Origin: Candidatus Saccharimonadota bacterium
GTDB taxonomy: Bacteria; Patescibacteriota; Saccharimonadia; Saccharimonadales; Saccharimonadaceae
Length of the DNA: 64,000 nt
Reading direction: 5' to 3'
NCBI GenBank assembly: GCA_905373835.1
Contig: CAJPUN010000003.1
Location: forward strand, 65,352 to 129,351
A program made the translations under genes and the position numbers. Of the stretch, positions 18,347 to 26,511 are shown piece after piece (within the stretch, counting starts at the first letter, position 1; each line of letters starts with the position of its first letter). The notes beneath the pieces were generated by a model that was not told the origin of the DNA, did not search any database, and saw only the letters and a program-made list of their open reading frames with translations.

Positions 18347-20039
18347 TTTTCGCCGCCAGCCAGGCAGAGGCTTCCAGGTAGGGAATCCAAACCCACCACT
18401 GTCGCCGCCACCAGCAGAACGCATTACGCCGCGGTCGGGGCGCTCAGCTGCAGTGGGGGCTTCGGGGCGAGCTGCGTCACCGTATATGCACCGCTCGGAG
18501 CCACATCGCCCAATGGTGGGGCAACAACAACCACAATCGACACAATCTATCCAGCCACAGCCAGCACCATCCTCTGCGCCGCAGCAGGCGTATGACCCCT
18601 ACGCGTGGGTGAGTAGGCCGCAACCTCAACCACAATCGCAACCAGCACCTCAGCCACAGCCCTACCGCGCATCAGCACCGTCTCGCGACACGTACGCGGT
18701 GCCAGTCCAGCAGCCAGCGCCGCAATCTCAACCGCAACCAGCCACCATTCCGGCTGATGATTTTGCTGATGACACGCTGCCGTCTGGGCTTGATGATGAT
18801 AGCTTCTACGGCTTTGATGATGACCAGCCGCCACAGTCCGCACCAGAGCCGCAGCGAGGGAGTCTACTTGGCAATGACGGTGTTTCGCCACTCTTTGCAG
18901 ATGATGCACCAAAAGGTCGGACGATTGGCTCTCAAAAAAAATCCCCACGCTACAATACTGAGCGGCCACGTCATGGGCGTCGCCGCTGGCTATGGTGGCT
19001 CAGTGGTATTGGATTGCTAATGTTGCTCATCCTTGCAGTAGCATACTGGTGGTATCATCAAAATCTACAGCCAGTCGACCGGACCGACACCACGACCAAG
19101 ACGATAACGATTGGCGAGGGCGACACGTTCAAGACTGTTGCTGCTACACTGAAAGAGCAGGGGCTGATTCGTGATGTTCGCGCCTTTGATATCTACACCC
19201 GCCTGTCGGGCTCGCGCAATCAACTGCACACTGGTGTGTGTCAGTTTAGTCCTGCGCAATCGTTACCTGAGATCGCGACCAAGCTCTCGCAGGGGTGTCA
19301 TGATAATCGTGTTGTCACATTTTTGCCAGGTGGCACCGTTGTCGATTCGCACTATAAGCCGCAAGGTCAAGATGCCACCACGGCGCTCAAGCGGGCTGGC
19401 TACAGCGAGGAGTCGATCAAAGCTGCACTAGCCAAGACGTACGACAGCCCACTCTTTGCCAACAAGCCAGCTGGCACCTCGCTCGAGGGCTATATCTTTG
19501 GTGATACATACTCTGTGCCGGCCAATCAAGGGCCAGAGGCAGCGCTCAAGGCAGCTTTCGCGCATATGTATGAGCAGATTCAGAACAATGGTTTGATTGA
19601 CAAATTCGCAGCTCAAAAGCTCAACCTTTACCAAGCTATCACCCTCGCCTCCATCATTCAGCGTGAGATGGGTTGTGGCGGCGCGAGCCAAGATTGCTAC
19701 CAGATCCAGCGGCAGATTGCCCAGGTCTTTTACAAGCGGTTGCGCGAGAATAAGGTGCTGGGCTCGGATGTGACCTTCATCTACGGGGCAGATATCGCCG
19801 GCGTTAGCCCTAATGTCAATCTCGATTCGCCATACAATACACGCATCAAGCCAGGCTTGCCACCTGGGCCAATTGCCACGCCTGGCCTCGGTGCACTCAA
19901 AGCAGTGGCCGACCCAGCACCTGGTAGCTATGAGTTCTTCCTCGCTGGTGATGATGGCAATGTCTACTTCGCCAATACCGATGCCGAGCACCAGGCCAAC
20001 ATCAAGCAGCACTGTAAGAAGCTCTGTTCGGAGTTGTAG
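18339..20039 (+). CDS. mltG: Endolytic murein transglycosylase MltG (YceG) with long Pro/Gln-rich cytoplasmic tail
   Basis: 566 residues from the ATG at 18339, which has GGAG eight bases upstream inside ruvX. Residues 1-200 are a disordered Pro/Gln/Ser-rich tail, 218-240 a membrane helix, and the rest the extracytoplasmic YceG domain (GDTFKTVAATL opening). The catalytic glutamate is in ASIIQREMG near residue 441, and the LPPGPIATPG block near the C-terminus is typical. It cuts nascent glycan strands and sets their length. The tail is much longer than in E. coli MltG (about 340 residues in total) and may bind partners. Confidence 0.93.
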   Translation: MTDFRRQPGRGFQVGNPNPPLSPPPAERITPRSGRSAAVGASGRAASPYMHRSEPHRPMVGQQQPQSTQSIQPQPAPSSAPQQAYDPYAWVSRPQPQPQSQPAPQPQPYRASAPSRDTYAVPVQQPAPQSQPQPATIPADDFADDTLPSGLDDDSFYGFDDDQPPQSAPEPQRGSLLGNDGVSPLFADDAPKGRTIGSQKKSPRYNTERPRHGRRRWLWWLSGIGLLMLLILAVAYWWYHQNLQPVDRTDTTTKTITIGEGDTFKTVAATLKEQGLIRDVRAFDIYTRLSGSRNQLHTGVCQFSPAQSLPEIATKLSQGCHDNRVVTFLPGGTVVDSHYKPQGQDATTALKRAGYSEESIKAALAKTYDSPLFANKPAGTSLEGYIFGDTYSVPANQGPEAALKAAFAHMYEQIQNNGLIDKFAAQKLNLYQAITLASIIQREMGCGGASQDCYQIQRQIAQVFYKRLRENKVLGSDVTFIYGADIAGVSPNVNLDSPYNTRIKPGLPPGPIATPGLGALKAVADPAPGSYEFFLAGDDGNVYFANTDAEHQANIKQHCKKLCSEL

Positions 20040-20218
20040 CGCTTCAGCTGTGGCCTCATATGCTCTCAAATGTTCCTTCCTAGTGCGGATAAAAATCAAA
20101 CCAAGTATCCCAGAGGTGTTTATCTTGCAATCTAATAATATGTTATAAAAATTGCGTGTATTGTATGAAACAACGCGCTGAGGTATTAAGCCCTACGAAA
20201 AAGTAAATACTATTGAAG

Positions 20219-20494
20219 CTAAGCTTCGTGTTTGCCAAGGGTGTGCAAAACAGAAAGTCCATCATGTGACAATATCAGGCTAAAACTGTTGCAATTTTCA
20301 CAAAATATCATCTCCCACCACTGTGGTAAGCCATTGACTAAACTACAACCGCGTAGTAGAATGGATGGTAGCCAGTCGGGGAGTGAGGATACTGGGAATG
20401 CAAGAGAGGGAAATTGCTCTACCAATGGCCTGCCTTTAAATGTCGTACGAGCACCGAAATCAACTTTTTTAATATTAATAAAATCGGTCGACAT
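20219..20494 (-). CDS. Possible small unknown protein
   Basis: 91 codons from an internal ATG that has GGAG five bases upstream. The peptide has a plausible mix of residues and a CENCNSFSL segment, but no family is recognised. The stop lies inside a GAAGCT-A-AGCTTC palindrome (20215-20227). The opposite strand is also open here, and composition is more AT-rich than in neighbouring genes. Apart from this frame, 20040-20559 holds nothing I can support. Confidence 0.35.
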   Translation of the reverse strand: MSTDFINIKKVDFGARTTFKGRPLVEQFPSLAFPVSSLPDWLPSILLRGCSLVNGLPQWWEMIFCENCNSFSLILSHDGLSVLHTLGKHEA

Positions 20495-20559
20495 GTGTGC
20501 TCCGTTCTCTTGCATAGAGAGAAGAAAGACAGAGTGAGGTAGTAGCGCGCTAGTAATAG

Positions 20560-21798
20560 ATGCGCAGGAGAACGATCATTCGTCAACAACAAGCAGCCGA
20601 GAAGGCTTCACAACTCGAACTTTCACCTATTACCGTGCGGAGTCGGCGCCCGCGACCACTGTATAAGTCATTATCGCCGGTACGGACATCGGCCTATGTC
20701 GGGGTTTTTGTCCTAGTACTTTCACTTGTCGCCATGAGCTATCAGCCAATTTTGGCAGAGAACACCGCTCTAGCTAGCGCTGCGCCCATCAGCGCAACGC
20801 GCCAGACGGCAGCGACACCATCAGCAGATGGGGTAGATCAGCTCGTTGCAACCAATGTTGCTACATCAATTGCTGAGAGCACAAACCTGCCTGTCACCAA
20901 CAACGTTGCCAACCTCTCGCAGTCAATTGCTGCAGAGAACTCGTTTACCCAAACGAGCGCCACGACAATTAACAAGCCGCAGATTGTTCAGCCGACAGCT
21001 GACAACCGTACCATCAAGAAATACACCACAGTTGCTGGCGATAGCGTGCCAAGCCTTGCCGATAAGTTCAAGATTAGCACGCAGACTATCAAATGGGTTA
21101 ACAAGCTCACGAGTGATGCGCTTGAGCCCGGCAAAGAGCTGACGATCTTGCCAGTTAATGGCATCCTCTACACCGTTAAGGATGGTGATACGCTCGATAG
21201 CATTGCCGCTAAATACAAAGCAGATAAGAACCAGCTGACTCTCTACAACGACCTTGAGCTGACTTCTACCCCCGCTAAGGGCTCACAACTGATCATTCCT
21301 GATGGCTCGCTACCAACAGAAGAGCAGCCAGGCTATGTAGCGCCACGCTCTGGTGCTGCTGCGCGCACAGCCAGCGCAACTGGCACAAATAGCTACAACG
21401 GCACCGGTGCTTACGGTGGTGCTGCCGGCACAGCCCACGCCTGGACGGGTGGTGGTGACGGTGGTGGCTATGCCTGGGGCAACTGTACCTTCTACGCCTA
21501 CGAGCGTCGTCTTGAGCTTGGCCGGCCTATTGGTCGCCAGTGGGGCAATGCTGCTACCTGGGCTAGCTTTGCTCGTGCATCTGGCTACGGTGTCGGCACA
21601 ACGCCAGCCGTTGGTGCAGTGATGCAAAATGGTGGTGGGTATGGCCACGTTGCCATCGTCGAGAGTGTTAACCCTGGTGTTTCGGTCACCGTTAGCGAGA
21701 TGAACGGCTTCCGCTGGGGTGGTGGATTCAACCGCGTTGGCTTTGGCAACATCCCATGGAACGAAGCAGTCGGTGGTCGCTACCAGTATATCTACTAA
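20560..21798 (+). CDS. Secreted peptidoglycan hydrolase with two LysM domains and CHAP domain
   Basis: 412 residues. A basic N-terminus precedes a signal anchor (about 45-65). Then comes a Thr/Ala-rich linker, LysM 1 (about 148-193, YTTVAGDSVPSLADKF), LysM 2 (about 199-245, YTVKDGDTLDSIAAKY), a Gly/Ala-rich linker and a CHAP amidase domain (about 290-412). The catalytic cysteine is in GNCTFYAYE near 308 and the histidine in GHVAIVES near 364. It should cut peptide stems or cross-bridges while bound to glycan, in cell separation or in attack on a host wall. The only upstream Shine-Dalgarno-like GAGGT is rather far from the ATG. Confidence 0.92.
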   Translation: MRRRTIIRQQQAAEKASQLELSPITVRSRRPRPLYKSLSPVRTSAYVGVFVLVLSLVAMSYQPILAENTALASAAPISATRQTAATPSADGVDQLVATNVATSIAESTNLPVTNNVANLSQSIAAENSFTQTSATTINKPQIVQPTADNRTIKKYTTVAGDSVPSLADKFKISTQTIKWVNKLTSDALEPGKELTILPVNGILYTVKDGDTLDSIAAKYKADKNQLTLYNDLELTSTPAKGSQLIIPDGSLPTEEQPGYVAPRSGAAARTASATGTNSYNGTGAYGGAAGTAHAWTGGGDGGGYAWGNCTFYAYERRLELGRPIGRQWGNAATWASFARASGYGVGTTPAVGAVMQNGGGYGHVAIVESVNPGVSVTVSEMNGFRWGGGFNRVGFGNIPWNEAVGGRYQYIY

Positions 21799-21820
21799 TT
21801 TCAATCCAATGAGCCTATCA

Positions 21821-21850
21821 AACACCTCTGTTGCCGCAGAGGTGTTTTTT
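21821..21850 (+). terminator. Rho-independent terminator after the LysM-CHAP gene
   Basis: AACACCTCTG (21821-21830) pairs with CAGAGGTGTT (21837-21846), followed by a T-run to 21850. The obgE promoter follows immediately. Confidence 0.9.
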
Positions 21851-21867
21851 GGTATACTTAATAGTAT

Positions 21868-23244
21868 ATGTTTGTAGATACAGCAAAGGTAACAGTAGTA
21901 GCAGGCCGTGGTGGCGACGGTGCGGTGAGCTTTCGACATGAAATATATGTAGACAAAGGTGGACCTGATGGCGGAGATGGCGGTCGTGGTGGTGATGTTG
22001 TATTTGTTGCAACAGAACAGCTCAACACCTTGCTCAAGTTTCGTTACAAACCAGAGCTCAAGGCAGAGCCCGGCGTTGCGGGTGGTAAGAAAAAAATGGC
22101 GGGTCGGTCTGGCAAGCCACTCGTCGTCAAAGTGCCAGTCGGGACACTGGTGAAGCGAGGTGATGTTGTAATTGCCGACCTCGCTGAGGCAGGGCAAGAA
22201 GCGGTCATTGCCAAGGGTGGCGATGGTGGCTTTGGCAATGCGCATTTTAAATCTAGTGTGCGCCAAACGCCGCGCATGGCCGAGCTGGGCGAGGCAGGGG
22301 AGAGTTTTGAGGCGGAGCTGGAGTTAAAGTTGCTGGCCGACGTTGGCCTGGTGGGTTTTCCAAATGCCGGCAAATCAACCTTCCTGAGCGTGGTGAGTAA
22401 TGCCCGTCCGGAGATTGCGAATTACGAATTTACCACACTCACACCTAACCTTGGAGTGGCCGATATTGATGATGGATCTATCTTAATCGCCGATATTCCT
22501 GGCTTGATTGAGGGAGCGAGCGAGGGCAAGGGTCTGGGTGATGCCTTCTTGCGGCACGTCGAGCGGACGGCTGTGCTCCTCCATCTCGTTGATGTGTATA
22601 GTAATGATGTAGCCGAGCGCTACCAAGCGATTCGTCACGAGCTGCAGCAATACAGCACCGAGCTCGCTCAGCGGCCAGAGGTCGTGGTGCTAACGAAGTG
22701 TGATGGGCTCGATGACGATATCATTCAGATGCAGATAGATAGCTTGCGTCAGGTGGTTGACGAAGCGACGCCGATTTTTGCGATCTCTTCAGTGGCTCAT
22801 CAGGGAATCGTTGATGTACTGAGAGCTTTGCGCCAGATAGTAGTAGAGGCGCGGGCGGCCGAGGCTGCAGCTGAAGAGGATGATGATTTTGCTGATGATG
22901 AGGAGCTTGCGACCATTACGCTCGGTAGCCAAGCTAAGGCCGATGCCTGGGCGGTGCAGCAACTGCAGGGCTATGCGGCGCAGCGCTGCGCCGAGACGGC
23001 AGTAGAGAGCGGCCTCACTAGCCCACGAGAGGATGGCGAGACGCCACGGGTCTTTGCTGTGTCTGGCCAAAAGCTCGAGAAATTCGCTCGTCGCACGAAC
23101 TTCGCCCAGTTTGAGGCAGTCAATCGCCTGCGTGATATCATGAAGCGTCTTGGTGTCACGCACGAGCTCATCCGTCAAGGAGCGGAGGGCGACAGCATCG
23201 TGCAGATTGGCGATAGCCAGCCGTTTCCGCTGGTGGAGCAATAA
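21868..23244 (+). CDS. obgE: Obg GTPase
   Basis: 458 residues with the glycine-rich Obg fold (1-157, many GGDGG turns), the G domain (G1 GFPNAGKST, G3 DIPGLIEGA, G4 TKCD) and a C-terminal OCT domain ending in GDSIVQIGD. It is an essential ribosome-associated GTPase. An acidic insert at about 333-350 (EEDDDFADDEE) separates the G and OCT domains. A TGG-TATACT at 21850-21858 lies nine bases upstream and there is no Shine-Dalgarno. Confidence 0.97.
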   Translation: MFVDTAKVTVVAGRGGDGAVSFRHEIYVDKGGPDGGDGGRGGDVVFVATEQLNTLLKFRYKPELKAEPGVAGGKKKMAGRSGKPLVVKVPVGTLVKRGDVVIADLAEAGQEAVIAKGGDGGFGNAHFKSSVRQTPRMAELGEAGESFEAELELKLLADVGLVGFPNAGKSTFLSVVSNARPEIANYEFTTLTPNLGVADIDDGSILIADIPGLIEGASEGKGLGDAFLRHVERTAVLLHLVDVYSNDVAERYQAIRHELQQYSTELAQRPEVVVLTKCDGLDDDIIQMQIDSLRQVVDEATPIFAISSVAHQGIVDVLRALRQIVVEARAAEAAAEEDDDFADDEELATITLGSQAKADAWAVQQLQGYAAQRCAETAVESGLTSPREDGETPRVFAVSGQKLEKFARRTNFAQFEAVNRLRDIMKRLGVTHELIRQGAEGDSIVQIGDSQPFPLVEQ

Positions 23245-23266
23245 AATATATTAATCAATCATATTA

Positions 23267-23293
23267 TATACCACCTCTGTGTGAGGTGGTATA
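23267..23293 (+). terminator. Bidirectional terminator between obgE and a convergent gene
   Basis: TATACCACCTC (23267-23277) pairs perfectly with GAGGTGGTATA (23283-23293) around a TGTGT loop. It lies between convergent stop codons. Confidence 0.75.
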
Positions 23294-23315
23294 TTTACTA
23301 TAAAGCGCCAGTTTC

Positions 23316-24257
23316 CTATGCTTCAATATCATCATCGTTGGCTGCTGTTTCGCTATTGTGGGTATAGTGGAATACCTCGAGTGCGGTGCCTAGGCTATTG
23401 ATTGATTGCTCTGCACGTTCTGCTTTAACATGCATTATATCGGCTATGTCGGCAATCTTGTTGAGAGATACCAACATACTGCTGAGTATCTCCTGTATTT
23501 CACGTTGCAGTTGCTGGGCAAATGCTTCTTCATTTTTCTCATGGTAGCGCCATTGGTTGGCTTTTTCCTTCAATTCATTGAACAGGGTGCGGAGCGTGTC
23601 AGTATGGTAGCCAAGTGTATCGACGCCATCATGGCCAGTTATGTGAGCACCGAGTTCCTTGAAGTTGATATCGGCATCGCTACAGCACTTCTGTGCATCA
23701 GTAAGAAATGTAGCAAAAGCAGTATCGTTGCTATCGTCTGATTTTTCCGTCTCAGTAGACTCTGTATCTAGATCAGTCGCTTGGTTTGTATGAGTTGTCT
23801 CATCATCAGTCGACGATACATCATCTTCATCTTTATCTTTATCTTTATCTTCTGTTTCTCTTACAAGGACATCAAGCTGGTCGCGTACAGTCTGTAGCTG
23901 TGCATCAAATTCTTCATAGAGGTCTTTACCCTTTGTGCTGAGCAATAATTCGATGCTGCCAATATCATCCTCAAAAAGGTCATCATAATAATCAATATAT
24001 GCCACCATATCATCAAGATCTTGTGGGTCTTCGCTGTAAGCGGCTATTTCTTTTACTTTAATCACTGGACTACCGACCATGTCTGGTTTTGTCTTCCGTA
24101 CTTTATCGGCATACTTTTTGACAACCGGTGCGCGGTCGACCAGCTTGGTGATGCTTGTAGTGAGTTGTTCGGGTAGTTGGCCCTCATGCGACGGCTCATT
24201 GTGTGGTAGGTCGTGTGGGTTACTATTGCCTTGGGGAGGATGGTTGTTGTTTCTCAT
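23316..24257 (-). CDS. Acidic coiled-coil protein of unknown function
   Basis: About 313 residues from the ATG at 24257. An upstream in-frame start at 24305 exists but gives an unlikely N-terminus. No signal peptide or membrane helix is seen. The N-terminus is Asn/Pro/His-rich; the middle (about 125-190) is a low-complexity Asp/Lys/Thr/Glu stretch; the C-terminal 120 residues predict long helices, probably coiled coil. A six-base repeat (23822-23851) encodes alternating Lys-Asp and Glu-Asp. It may be structural or an adaptor; no family recognised. Confidence 0.6.
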   Translation of the reverse strand: MRNNNHPPQGNSNPHDLPHNEPSHEGQLPEQLTTSITKLVDRAPVVKKYADKVRKTKPDMVGSPVIKVKEIAAYSEDPQDLDDMVAYIDYYDDLFEDDIGSIELLLSTKGKDLYEEFDAQLQTVRDQLDVLVRETEDKDKDKDEDDVSSTDDETTHTNQATDLDTESTETEKSDDSNDTAFATFLTDAQKCCSDADINFKELGAHITGHDGVDTLGYHTDTLRTLFNELKEKANQWRYHEKNEEAFAQQLQREIQEILSSMLVSLNKIADIADIMHVKAERAEQSINSLGTALEVFHYTHNSETAANDDDIEA

Positions 24258-24372
24258 GCCTTTACTGTAGCACATAGTGGCAAAATATGGTAATAAATAG
24301 AGCAATAGTGCGAAGATGAACTATACAAGACCATAATCGCGCACAATAAGTGTAATTTGCTATACTATACCT

Positions 24373-25785
24373 ATGGCACAAACATTCTTTTTCTACGACC
24401 TTGAGACGAGTGGCTTCCGAGCGCAGGCGGATCGGATCATGCAGTTTGCGGGGCAGCGGACGGACATGGATTTGCAGCCGATTGGCGAGCCGTATAACTT
24501 TCTCATCACTCTCAATGACGACACCCTGCCAAGCCCTGATGCCCTGATGGTGACTGGTATCACGCCGCAAAAGACGCTAGAAGAGGGCTATAGCGAGGCA
24601 GCATGTGCGCGGATGGTGAGCGAGGAGATATTCACGCCAGGGACGATCGCTGTGGGGTTCAATAATGTGCGCTTTGACGATGAGTTTATCCGCCATTTGC
24701 TGTGGCGGAACTTTTATGATCCATATGAGTGGAGCTGGAAGGATGAGCGGAGCCGCTGGGATATGCTCGATGTGGTGCGGCTGACGCGGGCGCTGCGGCC
24801 AGATGGCATTGAGTGGCCGATGGATGCAAATGGCCAGCCCACCAACCGCCTAGAGCTCATTACTAAAGCTAATGGCATTGCGCACGATAATGCGCACGAC
24901 GCCTTTGCCGACGTGGCAGCTCTGATAGAAGTAACGAAGCTGGTGAAGCGTGCTCAGCCTCAGCTCTTTGACTATCTCCTTGCGATGCGCGACAAGAGGG
25001 CAGTGCAGCGGCTGGTCAATCTCGAGACCAAGCAACCCTTCGTCTATACCAGCGGCCGCTACGATAAGCAGCATGCCAAGACGACCGTCGCCTTTCCGCT
25101 AGCGCCAGCACCCAATAGCAATGTCTTGGTCTATGACCTGCGCTACGACCCAACGCCGTTTGTGAACCTAAGCCAGCAGGAACTTGCCAAGAAAATCTTT
25201 GCCACCTGGGAGGAGCGCCAAGCCGATGGCTTTGTGGCGCTACCTGTCAAACCATTGCAATACAATCGTTGCCCAGCCGTTGCACCACTTGGTGTGCTAG
25301 AGCAGGGCGATGGCTGGAGTAAGATCCATCTCGAGGCGGCTACTGTGGCGCGCCACCGCGATATTCTGCTTCATCACCCCGACTTTGCTGAGAAGCTCCG
25401 CACACTCTATGAAAAAAAGCGTGAGTACAAAAAATCGACCGACCCCGAAGGGCAGCTCTACGACAGTTTTGTCTCGGACGCAGACAAGACGCACATTGCT
25501 GCAGTGCACAGTGCCGATGCCAAGGCACTGGCAGATTTCCACCCGGCCTTTCGTGATGAGCGCCTGCCCGAGCTACTACTCCACTACAAGGCGCGTAGCT
25601 TCCCGCAGAGTCTCAGTGATGATGAGCAAGCCCAGTGGGAGCAATGGCGGAGCACCCACCTACAGGCCCAGCTGCCGAGCTTTATGGCATCATTGCAGCG
25701 TCTGGCTAAGGCAGGCACAGCAGATGAATTTATCATGCAGGAGCTGCAGCTGTGGCTCGAGGCTGTGGTACCGGTGGATGGCTAG
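24373..25785 (+). CDS. sbcB: Exodeoxyribonuclease I
   Basis: 470 residues, the same length as E. coli ExoI and alignable throughout. DEDDh exonuclease motifs: FYDLETSG near the N-terminus, GFNNVRFDDEF near residue 95, and NAHDAFADV with the catalytic histidine near 175. The C-terminal SH3-like and helical domains are present. It degrades single-stranded DNA 3' to 5' in mismatch repair and recombination. A TGC-TATACT (-10 at 24361-24366) ends six bases before the ATG, so the message is probably leaderless. Confidence 0.96.
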   Translation: MAQTFFFYDLETSGFRAQADRIMQFAGQRTDMDLQPIGEPYNFLITLNDDTLPSPDALMVTGITPQKTLEEGYSEAACARMVSEEIFTPGTIAVGFNNVRFDDEFIRHLLWRNFYDPYEWSWKDERSRWDMLDVVRLTRALRPDGIEWPMDANGQPTNRLELITKANGIAHDNAHDAFADVAALIEVTKLVKRAQPQLFDYLLAMRDKRAVQRLVNLETKQPFVYTSGRYDKQHAKTTVAFPLAPAPNSNVLVYDLRYDPTPFVNLSQQELAKKIFATWEERQADGFVALPVKPLQYNRCPAVAPLGVLEQGDGWSKIHLEAATVARHRDILLHHPDFAEKLRTLYEKKREYKKSTDPEGQLYDSFVSDADKTHIAAVHSADAKALADFHPAFRDERLPELLLHYKARSFPQSLSDDEQAQWEQWRSTHLQAQLPSFMASLQRLAKAGTADEFIMQELQLWLEAVVPVDG

Positions 25786-26046
25786 AAGAGGCCTTGAGCA
25801 TCCAAAACCTCCACTTTCTCTATTGATTCTCTACTATTTCATTTGAGCAAGAGTAAGAAGCTGGTTGTCTAATCAGCTTTGAACCTGAAGTCATTCGTCA
25901 GTGAATGCCGACTCTTGTAATATTCTTGAAGAGAAAGCGGTATGAAAGAGAGTCGTGAAAATTGGTGGGCAGCTCTTTGTGGATTGAACAGAAGAAGCGT
26001 TATATAACGATAAATTTTAAGACGCTTAATTGCAAGAGTATAGATA
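25786..26046. other. Intergenic stretch without a recognisable gene
   Basis: AT-rich sequence with stops in every frame. I see no convincing RNA gene, promoter or repeat. Together with the Fur-like remnant next to it, it may be decayed coding sequence. Confidence 0.5.
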
Positions 26047-26130
26047 TCAACCAGCTTGTCGAGGACGCTGGCAGCGTGGGCAAATCCCTTGAATTTCGAA
26101 CGTGTGCGAGGGCTCGGCGAGGTGATGGTG
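26047..26130 (-). pseudogene. Remnant of a Fur-family regulator (C-terminal end only)
   Basis: On the minus strand, the last 28 codons read HHHLAEPSHTFEIQGICPRC then QRPRQAG and a stop. H-x-FEI-x-G-x-C-x-x-C is the usual ending of Fur/PerR/Zur proteins (structural zinc pair). The HHHL just before it resembles the metal-binding HHH-L of the same family, as if the middle were deleted. The DNA-binding half is absent; a GlsB-family gene and its terminator occupy that position. The intact Fur-family gene at 37293 has a different C-terminus, so this is not a copy of it. Confidence 0.4.
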
Positions 26131-26137
26131 ATAAATA

Positions 26138-26167
26138 AACACCCCAGCCATCCCCTGGGGTGTTTTG
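26138..26167 (-). terminator. Terminator downstream of the GlsB-family gene
   Basis: AACACCCCAG (26138-26147) pairs with CTGGGGTGTT (26155-26164). A short T-run follows on the plus strand and a mixed T/A run on the minus strand; position favours the minus-strand gene. Confidence 0.7.
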
Positions 26168-26191
26168 TGTTGAAGGTGGCTTAGTCTGAGC

Positions 26192-26446
26192 TTATTTTTT
26201 GATAAGCTTGAGGATAACCAGCAGCACAACTGCACCAAAGAAGGCGGTTAGTAGGCTGGCGAAATTAAAGCCGGTCAGCACATCGGCACTGCCGCCCATC
26301 AGGCTGACGAGCCAGCCACCGAGCATTGCACCGATGATACCAACGATGATGTTGGTAAGTGCGCCTGAGTCTTCACCTTTATTTACCACCTTGGATGCCA
26401 GCCAGCCGGCAAGACCACCGATGATAAGCCATACGAGTATAGTCAT
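26192..26446 (-). CDS. GlsB/YeaQ/YmgE-family small membrane protein
   Basis: 84 residues with three hydrophobic helices and the Gly-rich repeats of the transglycosylase-associated (GlsB/YeaQ/YmgE) family: LIIGGLAGWLAS, NIIVGIIGAMLGGWLV and a C-terminal LLVILKLIKK. The start at 26446 is chosen because AAGGAG lies ten bases upstream. Family members are often stress-induced, but their biochemistry is unknown. Confidence 0.88.
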   Translation of the reverse strand: MTILVWLIIGGLAGWLASKVVNKGEDSGALTNIIVGIIGAMLGGWLVSLMGGSADVLTGFNFASLLTAFFGAVVLLVILKLIKK

Positions 26447-26511
26447 AGTTGATTGTCTCCTTATCAATAATATTGTTATGATAGTATACCATAGCTGGGG
26501 AGTAAAAGCTA

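Noticed and set aside
20232..20537. Plus-strand frame opposite the small unknown gene
   Set aside because: No Shine-Dalgarno, biased composition and no recognisable features.
25860..26130. Possible structured RNA (tmRNA, RNase P or SRP RNA)
   Set aside because: None of the conserved core sequences of these RNAs could be found on either strand.
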